From assembly GCF_021347895.1 (NCBI RefSeq), contig NC_067129.1:36180604-36244603 (forward strand): DNA of 64,000 bases, in the 5' to 3' direction. This DNA comes from Acanthochromis polyacanthus (taxonomy: Eukaryota > Chordata > Actinopteri > Pomacentridae). Of this stretch, positions 9,597 to 19,984 are shown in pieces. The stretch's first letter is position 1. Every line of letters begins with the position of its first letter. The notes under the pieces were generated by a model. That model was not told the DNA's origin, searched no databases, and saw only the letters and a program-made list of their open reading frames with translations. A program made the position numbers and the translations under genes.

Positions 9597-10508
9597 AGCT
9601 CGTGTCCGGAGTTTCCGTTTGTTTTCAATTTATGTATCATTGTTTAACAAAGCTTAAATGTGTTAGTCTAGTTCGATACTATAATACAATGTTAGTATGA
9701 CGCGATATGAAAATTTATTCTTGAGCTCCGCCTTCTTCTCATAGACCCCCATGTTATTCCAAAAAGCGCCGGTCGCTGCCGACCAATCAAGTTCGAGCTT
9801 CAGCTTTGTCATGCTGTCAATCAACGGTTACGCGCACAGCAAGCAAGCCCATGCAGAGGTGGGCGAGCTACGCACTACGCAACCGCGCGCACATTTGTTT
9901 TGCTTGTGGAGGAGAGAGCATCAGGGATCAGCAACTTCCAGAAAAGTTGCAGTCTCTTGTCAGGCCAAGAGACTGCAGGACGTTTTTTGGCTCGGGGTGC
10001 TCGCGTTGCTCCCCGACCACGGCCTCCATAGCCCGCCTGACGGCTTCGTTTAGATGCCCGACCTCTGGAGGAAGATGTTGGGGCGCCTGGGACATACTCT
10101 TCGTCAGAGGAGTCATGCAATTCTGAACTCTAGATAGAAATAAATAAACAATGTAACACATATACATGCGTAAATGCACTAAGTTTGATAAACAACGCCT
10201 TCGAGAGGGATACACGAGTGTAATCACATATTGAAACTTTACTCGTTCGTCCTAGCAGATTCATGTTATTTTGGTATTAGGACAAGTTAGACTCAATACA
10301 GAATTCTAACGTAATTCCTTTATTATTTACTAAATGTACTAAATGTAGAAGAGTGGAAAACAGCAAAACAGGCAAGATGCTGCAGCACTCCGGGCACTCC
10401 TGTCAGGTACTGCGCGCGTGCACAAATAAAGGGGCGAAATCAGAGGGAGGGTGGGTGGGACCAACAGTGTTTTGGGAGACGCTGCGATTCAAACTTCGGA
10501 CACGAGCT
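9597..10508 (-). mobile_element. piggyBac-like non-autonomous element (TTAA target sites)
   Basis: Left end AGCTCGTGTCCGGAGTTT (9597-9614) is mirrored by AAACTTCGGACACGAGCT (10491-10508): 18 bp with one mismatch. Both ends are directly flanked by TTAA (9593-9596 and 10509-10512). TTAA duplication plus short inverted termini is the piggyBac hallmark. The 912-bp interior is CpG-rich. On the minus strand it holds an 81-codon ORF (9875-10120) beginning MHDSSDEEYVPG and continuing into RG/RGR-rich basic sequence, reminiscent of the N-terminus of fish PGBD4-like proteins. That supports derivation by internal deletion. Kolobok elements also use TTAA and remain an alternative. Confidence 0.65.
9875..10120 (-). 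pseudogene. Possible PGBD-type N-terminal coding remnant
   Basis: 81 codons: an acidic start (SSDEEYVPG), then a serine/arginine/glycine-rich basic segment (RGRASKRSRQ, GGRGRG) and a KKRPAVSWPDK stretch. No DDE core follows. The position inside the TTAA-flanked element and the acidic-then-RG-rich composition suggest the first part of a piggyBac-like transposase. It may be non-functional, and identification is tentative. Confidence 0.35.
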
Positions 10509-10697
10509 TTAAGATCACACCTATGTCAAAATTGTGTCATTCATTTACTCCATTGGAGGGCAGTAAGCCATCATATGCCCCCTATTGGAAACGAAGAATA
10601 TTACATGAAATTTTTCCTTTGGCCAAAAATAGACAAATGACACAATCTGGTAGAAAACATTAAAAACTACAATTTTTAAGTGTTAAGTTAGGAATTA

Positions 10698-12323
10698 CAG
10701 TGCCTTGTGAAAGTATTTGGCCCCCTTGAACTTTTCAACCTTTTGCCACATTTCAGGCTTCAAACATAAAGATATAAAATTTTAATTTTTTGTCAAGAAT
10801 CAACAACAAGTGGGACACAATCGTGAAGTGGAACGAAATTTATTGGATATGTTAAACTTTTTCAACAAATAAAAAACTGAAAAGTGGGGCGTGTAATATT
10901 ATTCGGCCCCCTTGCATTCATACTTTGTAGCGCCACCTTTTGCTGCAATTACAGCTGCAAGTCGCTTGGGGTATGTCTCTATCAGTTTTGCACATCCAGA
11001 GACTGAAATTCTTGCCCATTCTTCCTTGCAAAACAGCTCGAGCTCAGTGAGGTTGGATGGCGAGCGTTTGTGAACAGCAGTCTTCAGCTCTGCCCACAGA
11101 TTCTCGATTGGATTCAGGTCTGGACTTTGACTTGGCCATTCTAACACCTGGATACGTTTATTTGTGAACCATTCCATTGTAGATTTGGCTTTATGTTTTG
11201 GATCATTGTCCTGTTGGAAGATAAATCTCCGTCCCAGTCTCAGGTCTTTTGCAGACTCCAACAGGTTTTCTTCCCGAATGGTCCTGTATTTGGCTCCATT
11301 CATCTTCCCATCAATTTTAACCATCTTCCCTGTCCCTGCTGAAGAAAAGCAGGCCCAAACCATGAGGCTGCCACCACCATGTTTGACAGTGGGGATGGTG
11401 TGTTCAGGGTGATGAGCTGTGTTGCTTTTATGCCAAACATATCGTTTTGCATTGTGGCCAAAAAGTTCCATTTTGGTTTCATCTGACCAGAGCACCTTCT
11501 TCCACATGTATGGTGTGTCTCCCAGGTGGCTTGTGGCAAACTTCAAACGAGACTTTTTATGGATATCTTTGAGAAATGGCTTTCTTTTAGCCACTCTTCC
11601 ATAAAGGTCAGATTTGTGCAGTGTACGACTGGTTGTTGTCCTACGGACAGACTCTCCCACGTCAGCTGTAGATCTCTGCAGTTCATCCAGAGTGATCATG
11701 GGCCTCTTGGCTGCATCTCTGATCAGTCTTCTCCTTGTTCGAGGTGAAAGTTTAGAGGGACGGCCGGGTCTTGGTAGATTTGCAGTGGTCTGATACTCCT
11801 TCCATTTCAATATGATTGCTTGCACAGTGCTCCTTGAGATGTTTAAAGCTTGGGAAATCTTTTTGTATCCAAATCCGGCTTTAAACTTCTCCACAACAGT
11901 ATCTCGGACCTGCCTGGTGTGTTCCTTGGTCTTCATGATGCTCTCTGCACTTTGAACAGAACCCTGAGACTATCACAGAGGTGCATTTATACGGAGACTT
12001 GATTACACACAGGTGGATTCTATTTATCATCATCAGTCATTTAGGACAACATTGGATCATTCAGAGATCCTCACTGAACTTCTGGAGTGAGTTTGCTGCA
12101 CTGAAAGTAAAGGGGCCGAATAATATTGCACACCCCACTTTTCAGTTTTTTATTTGTTAAAAAGTATAAAATATCCAATAAATTTCATTCCACTTCACGA
12201 TTGTGTCCCAATTGTTGTTGATTCTTGACAAAAAATTAAAATTTTATATCTTTATGTTTGAAGCCTGAAATGTGGCGAAAGGTAGAAAAGTTCAAGATGG
12301 CCGAATACTTTCGCAAGGCACTG
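10698..12323 (-). mobile_element. Tc1-like DNA transposon, near complete
   Basis: 1,626 bp flanked by TA dinucleotides (10696-10697 and 12324-12325). Ends read CAGTGCCTTGTGAAAG and CTTTCGCAAGGCACTG. The terminal inverted repeats extend about 210 bp (roughly 10698-10910 and 12112-12323), with a few percent divergence and small indels. It encodes the transposase at 10899-11936. Termini, TA duplication, length and ORF all agree. Confidence 0.93.
10899..11936 (-). CDS. Tc1-like transposase, full-length reading frame
   Basis: 345 codons, which is normal for Tc1 transposases. The N-terminal paired-like helix-turn-helix (about residues 1-110) includes RDTVVEKFKAGFGYKKISQA and the GRPSKLSPR AT-hook-like GRP(R)-type linker. 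The catalytic DD34E triad is present: D in WSDETK, D in [11 protein letters not shown] in LNPIENLW. A glycine-rich KHGGGSLMVWACF box lies between them. The protein would bind the element's terminal repeats and cut and rejoin DNA at TA sites in the nucleus. No internal stop or frameshift is seen, unlike the second Tc1 at 14208-15854. Activity cannot be inferred because the two terminal repeats already differ. Confidence 0.93.
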   Translation of the reverse strand: MKTKEHTRQVRDTVVEKFKAGFGYKKISQALNISRSTVQAIILKWKEYQTTANLPRPGRPSKLSPRTRRRLIRDAAKRPMITLDELQRSTADVGESVRRTTTSRTLHKSDLYGRVAKRKPFLKDIHKKSRLKFATSHLGDTPYMWKKVLWSDETKMELFGHNAKRYVWHKSNTAHHPEHTIPTVKHGGGSLMVWACFSSAGTGKMVKIDGKMNGAKYRTIREENLLESAKDLRLGRRFIFQQDNDPKHKAKSTMEWFTNKRIQVLEWPSQSPDLNPIENLWAELKTAVHKRSPSNLTELELFCKEEWARISVSGCAKLIETYPKRLAAVIAAKGGATKYECKGAE

Positions 12324-12371
12324 TATATCTATATGCATTGTGTGCTGCTCTTGCTAATTACTTTTTTCTAT

Positions 12372-12436
12372 TTGCTGCTGTTACACTGTAAATTTTGCCA
12401 TCGCGGGATCAATAAACGTATCAATCTATCTATTAT
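12372..12436 (+). repeat. Possible LINE 3'-end remnant
   Basis: Contains CGCGGGATCAATAAACG followed by a TATC-type tract (CTATCTATTA), a pattern typical of 3' termini of several fish LINEs. It is too short to assign to a family. Confidence 0.35.
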
Positions 12437-13840
12437 TTTCTGTTAAACAAGGCTTATAAATGTGAAGAATAGCTATTAGTGTCTCAGAGAAGATTCGTCA
12501 TATTGCAGATTTAGTATCTTGTGCTACCTATAACCTTTCGTTTTTAACCTTAGTTGACTGTAGTCTTTAGTTGGGCACATGCACTTCTGAATGGACAGTC
12601 ACACTTCTATTATAGATCTGGGACGATGTTTCTGCTGACAGGGTTTATATGATGAACATGTAGAAAAAACAATAATAGAGTTTAATCGGTCAAAGATAAG
12701 CACAATTCATAGTATAAAGGTGTAGGTATATAGAGACTATGATAAATACCCTTTAACTCCCTCTTACTGAGAAAATGTGTTGAATGGGGGAAATTGAGTG
12801 ATAAACAGTTTTACTGTGATATTAGCCAAAAAAAGGAGAATTTTCCACTTAGCACCTATTATAGGGAAAATAAATCACTGTATCAATTTTTTTGCATTGA
12901 AAACAACAGTAACAACATGTAAATAAACTGGCATTTAAAGGGTTCAAATCCTAATAATGAATACAAAATTAGTCAATAGGATCAGGACTGACTCGGTGAA
13001 AGTGGAAAGAGATATAAATATATTAGGGCTGGGATTATTTTTTAAATTACACCATTTATCAGATCCAGGAACTAATGAAAACAGAATTATTTTATGGATT
13101 TCAAACTTTTTAAAGTTCCTTAAACTACTTATGCTTATGTTAGGTGCCATACAGTGGAAAAATGTAATAAATCCAGACTGTATACCATCAAAATCACTTT
13201 TTCTATACATCCCATTTTTAAATTAAAAAATGTTTAAATATGTATTTGTCTATTCATTGATTTATCTGTCAACCAAAATTTATTTGAAGTGAAAAACTTT
13301 ACTTTGTGCGTCAAATATTGCGATTTGACAAAAATTATGATTAATTTACTACAAACCCTGTAATTAATTAGATTCATTTTTCATCACATCCCACTACTAA
13401 AATATCTAAATTTTTATGACAATTTTTTTTTGACAAGGACACTTTTGTCCTTAAAGACCTCTGTGTAGCTTTTTCAAATTGATGAATGAGGATTAATGGA
13501 TACTTACAATTCATTTAAGTTTGGATCTTTCACTTTTGATTGGCCGCAACAGCTGAATATTTACTAAGAAATACAAATCATAGCATTTCTGTTCAGATGA
13601 GAAATGAAACAGGATTCGAGAAATACAAACAAACCCCGATCTTATTTAAACTGAAGACAAAATAAAGTTATGTAGTAACATCATGGCTCATGTATACATA
13701 CATTACAGTTTACAGATCCTTTTCTTGCTTTAACTTCGAATTCCTAAATAAATGGTGCAGTTTGCAAATGAGCAATAAAGGACTATTAGCATCACTTTGG
13801 TTGTACTCACTTTCAGCCTGATTTAAAAGAGGTTTAGATA
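12437..13840. other. AT-rich intronic DNA, no gene recognised
   Basis: Opposed ORFs of 88-89 codons at 12944-13226 have no domain-like features. A weak inverted pair (TTAGGGCTGGGAT near 13022, ATCCCACTACTAA near 13389) could be a decayed MITE. Otherwise nothing was identified. Confidence 0.5.
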
Positions 13841-14207
13841 GGATGTCCGATAATATCGGTGGGCCGAAATGAGGAGTAAGTAGTGCAAATGGTGCACACA
13901 TTGTTAAAAGGTGAATCAGTGTCCTTTTTCATGTCTATTACTGATTGGTTGCTAAACAATATATTTGCACCATGTTGTAGTCAGATGTTACAGTATTACT
14001 ATAATCTGTATCCTGAGTTTGTGAAGGCAAATATCGTCATTTCTTATTAGTTAGCTAGATTGTAACCTGACCCCGACCCAAAAGGAAAAAAGTTCAGGTT
14101 TAGGAATGTTTTTCACTTTAAGCCCTGCAAGTATGGCTGCAGTAACAAGCTTACTGTGCCTGATTAACAATATGTCTGTGGTTTGGAATTATTTCCAAGC
14201 CCACATA

Positions 14208-15854
14208 CAGTCACCTCCAAAAGTATTGGAACAGCAAGTTCAATTCCTTTGTTTTGTTGTTGTTGTATACTGAAGACATTTGGGTTTCAGATAAAAAAGA
14301 TGAATATGACACAAAAGTTAAGAATTCCAGCTTTTATTTCATGGTTTTTACATCAAGATGTGTTAAACAACCCAGGAAAGATTACCTTTTCTTTGAACCC
14401 ACCCACTTTTCAAGTGAGCAAAAGTATTGGAACAGACATTATTAAATTAACTTAAAGTGAATAACATTTAATATTTGGTGGCATAACTCTTACTTGCAAT
14501 AACTGCATTGAGTCTGCGACCCACTGACTTCACCAGGCTGTTGCATTCTTCATTAGAAATGCTGTTCCAGGCCTTTACTGCAGCCTCTTTCAGTTCTTGT
14601 TTGTTTCTGGGGGTTTATCCCTTCAGTCTCCTCTTCAGGAGGTAAAATGCATGTTCTATTGGGTTAAGGTCCGGTGATTGACTTGGCCAGTCCAAGACCT
14701 TCCACTTTTCCCCCTGATGAAGTCCTTTGTTGTGTTGGCAGTGTGCTTTGGGTCATTGTCTTGTTGATGTCATGATGAAGATTCTCCCGATTAGTTTAGA
14801 TGCATTTTTCTGTAAATTGCCAGCCAAAATGGTTTTGTAGACATCAGAATTCATTCTGCTGTTACCATCATGAGTTACATCATTAATAAAGACTAGTGAG
14901 TCCGTTCCAGAAGCAGCCATGCAAGCCCAAGCCATGACACTACCACCACCATGTTTCACAGATGAGCTTGTATGTTTTGGATAATGAGCAGATCCTTTCT
15001 TTCTCCATACTTTGGCCTTTCCATCACTTTGGTAGAGGTTAATCTTGGTCTCATCAGTCCATAAAACTTTGTTCCAAAACTTTTGTGGCTGATCTCTGTA
15101 CTTCTTTGCAAAATCCAATCTGGCCTTTCGATTCTTTTTGCTGATGAGTGGTTTGCATCTTGTGGTATGGCCTCTATATTCCTTCTCTCGAAGTCTTCTT
15201 CGAACAGTGGATTGTGACACTTTCACCCCTGCCCTGTGGAGGTTGGCAGTGATGTCAGTGACTGTTGTTTTTCGGTTTTTCTTCACAGCTCTCACAATGT
15301 TTCTGTCATCAACTGCTGTTGTTACCCTGGGCCGACCTGTTCGATGTTTGTTGCTCAGTACACCAGTAGTTTCTTTCTTTTTCAGAACATTCCAAATTGT
15401 TGTAGTGGCTATGCCTAATGTTTGTGCAATAGCTCTGATTGATTTTCCCTCTTCTCTCAGCTTCAAAATGGTTTGCTTTTCTCCCATAGACAGGTCTCTG
15501 GTCTTCATGTTTGCTTAACAGAAAATGCAGTTTTCACAGGTGAAATGCAAAGCCAAAAACAAGAACTATTTAATATCTCTGCAATCGATCTAAAAGGCAA
15601 CACCTGGGCAACTAGAAACACCCGTCAGTCACACGTTCCAATACTTTTGCTCACTTGAAAAATGGGTGGGTTCAAAGAAAAGGAAATCTTTCCTGGGTTG
15701 TTTAACACATCTTGATGTAAAAACCATGACATAAAAGCTGGAATTCTTAACTTTTGTGTCATATTCATCTTTTTATCTGAAACCCAAATGTCTTCAGTAC
15801 ACAACAAAAACAAAGGAATTGAACTTGCTGTTCCAATACTTTTGGAGGTGACTG
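14208..15854 (-). mobile_element. Second Tc1-like transposon, defective
   Basis: 1,647 bp flanked by TA. Ends are CAGTCACCTCCAAAAGTATT and its inverse near 15835-15854. Inverted repeats of about 230 bp (14208-14440 and 15628-15854) are highly similar. It belongs to a different subfamily from the 10698-12323 element, judging by ends and protein. It is nested inside the hAT-like MITE, so it arrived later. Confidence 0.92.
14468..15508 (-). pseudogene. Tc1-like transposase, frameshifted
   Basis: Starts MKTRDLSMGEKQTILKLREE with an HTH region (GKSIRAIAQTLGIATTTIWN), then WTDETKINLY (first catalytic D) and KHGGGSVMAWACM. The frame breaks just after FIMTSTRQ near 14760-14775, so the second catalytic Asp region (normally QDNDPKH) is out of frame. 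A third frame then gives [20 protein letters not shown] (catalytic E) and LLKRRLKG, a stop, and a tail KEAAVKAWNSI...SYATKY ending at 14468-14470. It is inactive as written. Confidence 0.9.
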
Positions 15855-16120
15855 TATATCAGCATCGGTTGATATCAGAATTGGAAATTTAGAGTTGGAC
15901 AATATCGGCATATCGGTATTTGGCAAAAAATCCAATATCGGACATCTCTAAATTTAGATAATCTGGATAATCTGCTAATTTGTTTTCTACACCAGTTTTG
16001 CTGTGTCAAATTTTGTTGTAGTGGTCTACAAATTTTTGACACCAGCTGAAATGAACCAGAACTGACCTTTCTCAGTTGAACAGCTGATGATTAGGTTGAT
16101 GAGTGTTTCTTGTCATTTAC

Positions 16121-16174
16121 CTGTGAGTTGCTTTCTTGTGCGGCACCATCTTGAATTCCTCTGGAAACCACCGT
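16121..16174 (-). CDS. rexo2: rexo2 internal exon
   Basis: 54 bp between a TTACAG acceptor and a GTAAATGA donor. It supplies the last base of a split Arg codon, then RWFPEEFKMVPHKKATH, then two bases of the next Arg. Human REXO2 has the same segment (RRWYPEEYEFAPKKAASHR). The His just before the 3' boundary is the catalytic His of exonuclease motif III. The phase (1+17 codons+2) matches both neighbouring exons exactly. Confidence 0.9.
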
Positions 16175-16515
16175 CTGTAAGGGTTCACATAAGAAAAGCA
16201 AAGCCACATTATTTCACTTTTTCTAAACTTATGTATAGTCTTACAGGTAATTTCTTATGTTGTACTGCTAAGTAGAGAAAAATTAATTGCTGAATCACAC
16301 AACTTGTTCTGCAATGCAATATAAACATGTTACAAATGAACTGATGAATTCATCAGAAATAATGCCTTGTTCGAAACAGAAAATACAGTACCCTTTAGGA
16401 AACCTAAGTACAATCAAATTTCAAAAGATCATGCTTATCTGGAGTATTCTGGAGTTGATTAGGTTTCCACAACACTACATAATCTTAAGACTCTCCACAG
16501 TCACACAACACTGGC

Positions 16516-16624
16516 CTGCTGAGCTCCTTGATGGTGCTGACATCAATGATTCTGTAGTGAAGGTGGTACATGAACTGTGGCATGTACTTGTCCAGGAACC
16601 TCTTGTCTGCATGCACGGAGTTAC
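16516..16624 (-). CDS. rexo2: rexo2 internal exon, with unusual GC donor
   Basis: 109 bp after a GTGCAG acceptor. It encodes (G)[19 protein letters not shown] and [16 protein letters not shown](R), almost identical in pattern to vertebrate REXO2 ([34 protein letters not shown]). HADKRFLD carries the exonuclease motif II Asp. The reading frame requires the exon to end at 16516, where the intron begins GCCAGT rather than GT. This implies a GC-AG intron, or a sequence or assembly change at the donor. Phase matches the 54-bp exon downstream. Confidence 0.9.
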
Positions 16625-17341
16625 CTGCACAAATAGGAATTATGAGACATGCCTGCTGGAGCAAAATCTGTTCACTGACAAATTATGAGGCTGCAGTACC
16701 AGACAATTTTCATGATTGTCAAATTCTCCCAGATGTGACAAACAAATTAAGAGTATAAGTTTAAAGCTATCACTACATAGGCTTACAAGAGTTTATTTGT
16801 GAACCATTGCTAAAACAGATGCAGAAGTCACAAGACAGAAACCATAATGGTAACATTTCAGGATGTTAACATTGATTAGATTAGATAGATACTTCAGTCC
16901 TCCCCACGAGGAAATTCACAAAACAACATGTTATTAATATAAAGTAACAACGGAAACTCTCCCCCTTAATTCTGTGCGTGTGTCTCTGGGCCATTTTAAA
17001 ATCAATTTGAGTCACTTCCTCCATTCATTTCTAATGTTTTGTGACACTGTTTGCATTCTGGCTTTGGCTATGTACAACTTGTCCTGATCATCTGACTAAA
17101 AGATGAACCTTAATTGACATTTTTTTTAATGCAGCAGTCCTGTTGCTGCATGTGCACTTGCCACTGCAATTGTTGTCACCTATAAAATCATTCGGCATTT
17201 ATAAACATCTTTGGTAGTTTCAGTACCACAGAAAAACATGTACCATCATGTTCTCTCTCATAACTTGGTTCCTAAATTTTGGTTTTCATGACATCCTTTG
17301 TGATATTTTAGTTCTGCTACTGGTGCTAAAACAGAACTCAC
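16625..17341. other. rexo2 intron
   Basis: Contains a GATTAGATAGATAC plus CCACGAGGAAATTC segment near 16880-16920 that resembles a LINE 3' tail in reverse. Nothing else was recognised. Confidence 0.6.
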
Positions 17342-17453
17342 CAGCAAGAGGACACTGTCCAGGTGGAGTGTGCTGTCTGATGAAGGACAGGAACTCATAC
17401 TCCGCTTGTTCTAGGGTGATTTTACTATCCCGTACTGCCTGGGTCAGTCCCGA
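17342..17453 (-). CDS. rexo2: rexo2 internal exon
   Basis: 112 bp with a TTTCTCAG acceptor and a GTGAGTTC donor. It encodes [20 protein letters not shown] and [17 protein letters not shown] plus the first base of a Gly codon completed by the next exon. This matches REXO2 ([33 protein letters not shown]). It is the most 5' rexo2 exon visible. The preceding exon, expected to end in a WCKEHHGK-like segment, was not found anywhere up to 64000, so the upstream intron is at least 46.5 kb or the gene is truncated or misassembled here. Confidence 0.9.
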
Positions 17454-18540
17454 CTGAGAAACAATTACAGCACATGACTAAAAACTTTTCAAATACAACT
17501 TTATTTGTACAAACACTAAAAAGAAAAAAAATGCCCTCTCTCTTTTTAAATTACTGAAATACAACAGTTTGTCACAGCACAGGCAGATGTTGAGTACATC
17601 CAACAGTTTAGGATAAGGTTAGGAACCTGATGTGACTAGAGTACTGTCTGCATTGTAGTCCTTGCATTGACACAGTGTATGTATTAGATCAGATGGCCAG
17701 TGCTTTTGTGTGCATGGGTGCACAAATGTAGAGAGGAGTGGATTTTAAATAAAAATGCTAGATGAGATAGAATTTGAAATTATGAAGGACAAAAAAAGAT
17801 GCAAAGTGTTGGGTCCTAAGGAAAAAAATCTATTACTATATTTTAGAATGTTTGAGGGAAGTAATAAAGGATAGGGATGGATATACAATAAACCCATTAT
17901 TAAATAGCATCAATAACTACTGTTGACTGCAGGGAGATTCCTTCATCGGGACCACAACTAACCACGTCTACTTTATCAAAGATGGACACCATTAACAAGG
18001 AGACTGCAGTAAGTAAAAAACAGTGTGTGTTATGAAAACACATTTTTACTATTTTTATTCCCATCTTGATATCATCAGAAAATTCTCTGATGAAAAATTA
18101 CTACACTTCAACTCATAAACTTTAGACTCAATGAGCAAAGAGATTTTAAAGACAGTTTAAAAACAATTTTCTAATTTGTCTAGCCTTTGTGACTAGGTCT
18201 TTCATCAACACTTGGTCTAATACTGTCTGGATGACATAAATGTAGTGAGATTCAATTTTATTTTGCTTTGTTTTATATATATGAAATAAAGACTTCAAAA
18301 ATCAGAAAGTGGACTTGCCAAATTCTTGAACCTGTCTGAAAGGCTTCTGCTGCAATTCATGACTTTATGGCAATATCGTAATACTTTATTTGTATTTTAT
18401 ATCATATTCCTTGATCATAGAACCCCCTTCTGGTTCTGTGCTTTCCTCGTGCCCTCCAAACAGATCTCCCAAAGTGTGCTAGTCCAAAATTAACCTGGTC
18501 CTACAACGTTACACTTTCTATAATATTTAGCAGCTAGTTA
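17454..18540. other. Proximal part of upstream rexo2 intron, no clear gene
   Basis: A 76-bp stretch at 17933-18008 on the plus strand is bounded by CTGCAG and GTAAGT and has one open frame. It is too short and unrecognised to call. The remainder is AT-rich. Confidence 0.5.
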
Positions 18541-18650
18541 GTATTTTCCACACCATAAGGCGCATCGGATTGTAAGGCGCAGTCTCGATTACGGCGTTTA
18601 TTTCTGTACTTAAGCCATATATAAGGTGCACCGTATTATTGGGCGCATGC
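18541..18650. repeat. GCGC-CTTAT type interspersed repeat
   Basis: Begins TATTTTCCACACCATAAGGC and repeats the AAGGCGCA / GGTGCACC / GGGCGCAT motif three times, the familiar start of an abundant fish non-autonomous element. The opposite terminus was not found. Its class is uncertain. Confidence 0.45.
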
Positions 18651-18886
18651 TAAAACAAGGAAACGGAAGCAAAACAGTGAGTTTGGTTGAACTTTATTCT
18701 ACTACGTATTTAAAAATACACTCACGGGGGGGTGCTGCGGAGCATTAATGGAGTAGGTAGAGAGTTTGGAAGCTCCTGCCATTTACATTTAAATTGTTAT
18801 TCTTCTGTGCTTTTTGTACACTTTATACAATCTTGCCCTATTTCTTAATACTTTTTATTTGGAAGTGTATCACTGGACTGTATTAG

Positions 18887-19705
18887 ATGGCTGGAAAGAA
18901 CTCTAAAACCCGCAATACTATTCAGATGCAGCTGAGGCCTAGGGCACAATCCGCATCCTCGTCCTCGAGTGAGCTGTCGGCCCCTACAGAGGTCACCTCG
19001 ACGCAAGCTAGCCCTGATGTTGCTGCCCTTAAACTCGAGTTGTTGGCTTCGCTGAGAAAAGACATTGTTGATATTTTCAAAAAAGAGCTCCAAGATACTC
19101 TCAGGGATGCTCTGTCTACTATTAAGCTCGACCTGCAGGCAGTGAAGACACAGTTGGCGAATGACAAAGCTGCTACCGATGCTACCATGTCCAAGCTAAA
19201 AGGTACGGTCGGGGAGATGGAGCACGCTCTCACCGAGTGGTCCGATGATGTCGCCGAAATGAAGACTACCATCAAGTGCCTCACAGTAAGGGTTGCCAAG
19301 CTAGAAAATAAATGTGATGACTTGGAGTCCAGGACACGGTGTAACAACGTCAGGATATTGGGAGTACCAGAGGGCCCTGACACCCATACCACAACCGCTG
19401 TAGCCGCCCTACTAAAGGAAGCCTTTGGTCTGGTTAAAGAGCCGCTTTTGGACCGGTCCCATAGGACTCCCCAACCCAAACCCAAGCTTGGTGAATGTCC
19501 ACGAGCCATTGTGTGATGTGTAGATTTCATTACTACAGCAACTGTGTGGACATTTTACATCGCGCCAGAGAGCTCCGGCAGATTAAAGTGAGGGACTTGA
19601 TCATCTCTGTTTTCCCCGACCACACCGCCAAGATAGTCCGGGCTCGGCCGGCATTCAATGAGGTTAGGCGGCTACTTCGTGGCATTGAAGGTGCTCGATA
19701 TGACC
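18887..19705 (+). pseudogene. L1 (Tx1-like) LINE ORF1, frameshifted and 3'-truncated
   Basis: Opens MAGKNSKTRNTIQMQLRPRA with a serine-rich linker. A long coiled-coil-prone region follows (about residues 45-150, LKLELLASLRKDIVDIFKKE). Then comes an RRM-like start RTRCNNVRILGVPEG, matching L1 ORF1 (R.NN.RI.G.PE). At 19510-19516 the frame stops. A second frame continues DILHRARELRQIKVRDLIIS and FPDHTAKIVRARPAFNEVRR, i.e. the ORF1 C-terminal domain, until GARYDP near 19705. There the sequence changes abruptly into an A-head module. ORF1 protein is the nucleic-acid chaperone of L1. This copy is dead, cut off by the repeat, and no ORF2 is present downstream. Confidence 0.8.
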
Positions 19706-19984
19706 CGACAGGCGGTGCAAGGGCACCGACTGTCCTTCGGCACCGTTGACCCTATTGAAACCCTAGGGTTTTTTCTTATTATTAGGGTCCGAGCACCGAG
19801 GGTGCCGAGGACAGGCGGTGCAAGGGCACCGACTGACCAAGGCACCAGCGGTGCCTGGGACCCTATTGAAACCCTTGGGTTTATTAGGGTCCGAGCACCG
19901 AGGGTGCCGAGGACAGGCGGTGCAAGGGCACCGACTGTCCAAGGCACCAGCGGTGCCTAGGACCCTATTGGAACCTTAGGGTTT
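19706..19984. repeat. A-head modules in tandem (one partial, two complete)
   Basis: Complete modules at 19784-19864 and 19886-19966, and a 5'-truncated one at 19706-19750. Each runs AGGGTCC...GGACCCT with internal inverted repeats: GCACC/GGTGC, GGACAG and CGGTGC paired with GCACCG and CTGTCC (CTGACC in the first), and GGCACC/GGTGCC. Loops differ from array copies (AGC instead of AAC, GAG instead of GA) while stems are kept. Each is followed by CTATTG..AACC. No body of the T1 type follows here. Confidence 0.85.

Larger units (their letters stand above)
13841..15952. mobile_element. hAT-like MITE, interrupted by a Tc1 element
   Basis: Left end GGATGTCCGATAATATCGG and right end CCAATATCGGACATCTCTA are inverted copies. 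The 8-bp word TTTAGATA lies outside both ends (13833-13840 and 15953-15960), fitting a hAT-type 8-bp duplication. Without the nested Tc1 (14206-15856) the element is about 0.46 kb. Internal text includes several ATATCGG words typical of this abundant fish repeat. The precise outermost base is uncertain by a few nucleotides. Confidence 0.65.

Noticed and set aside
12944..13226. Opposed ORFs of 88-89 codons
   Set aside because: Low-complexity AT-rich DNA, full overlap on opposite strands, no recognised domain.
13022..13401. MITE with TTAGGGCTGGGAT / ATCCCACTACTAA ends
   Set aside because: Inverted match has several mismatches and no clear target duplication; kept only as a possibility in the spacer entry.
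17933..18008. Plus-strand exon with CTGCAG acceptor and GTAAGT donor
   Set aside because: Only 76 bp, polypyrimidine tract weak, encoded peptide (ending MDTINKETA) not recognised; splice-like words of this quality occur by chance.
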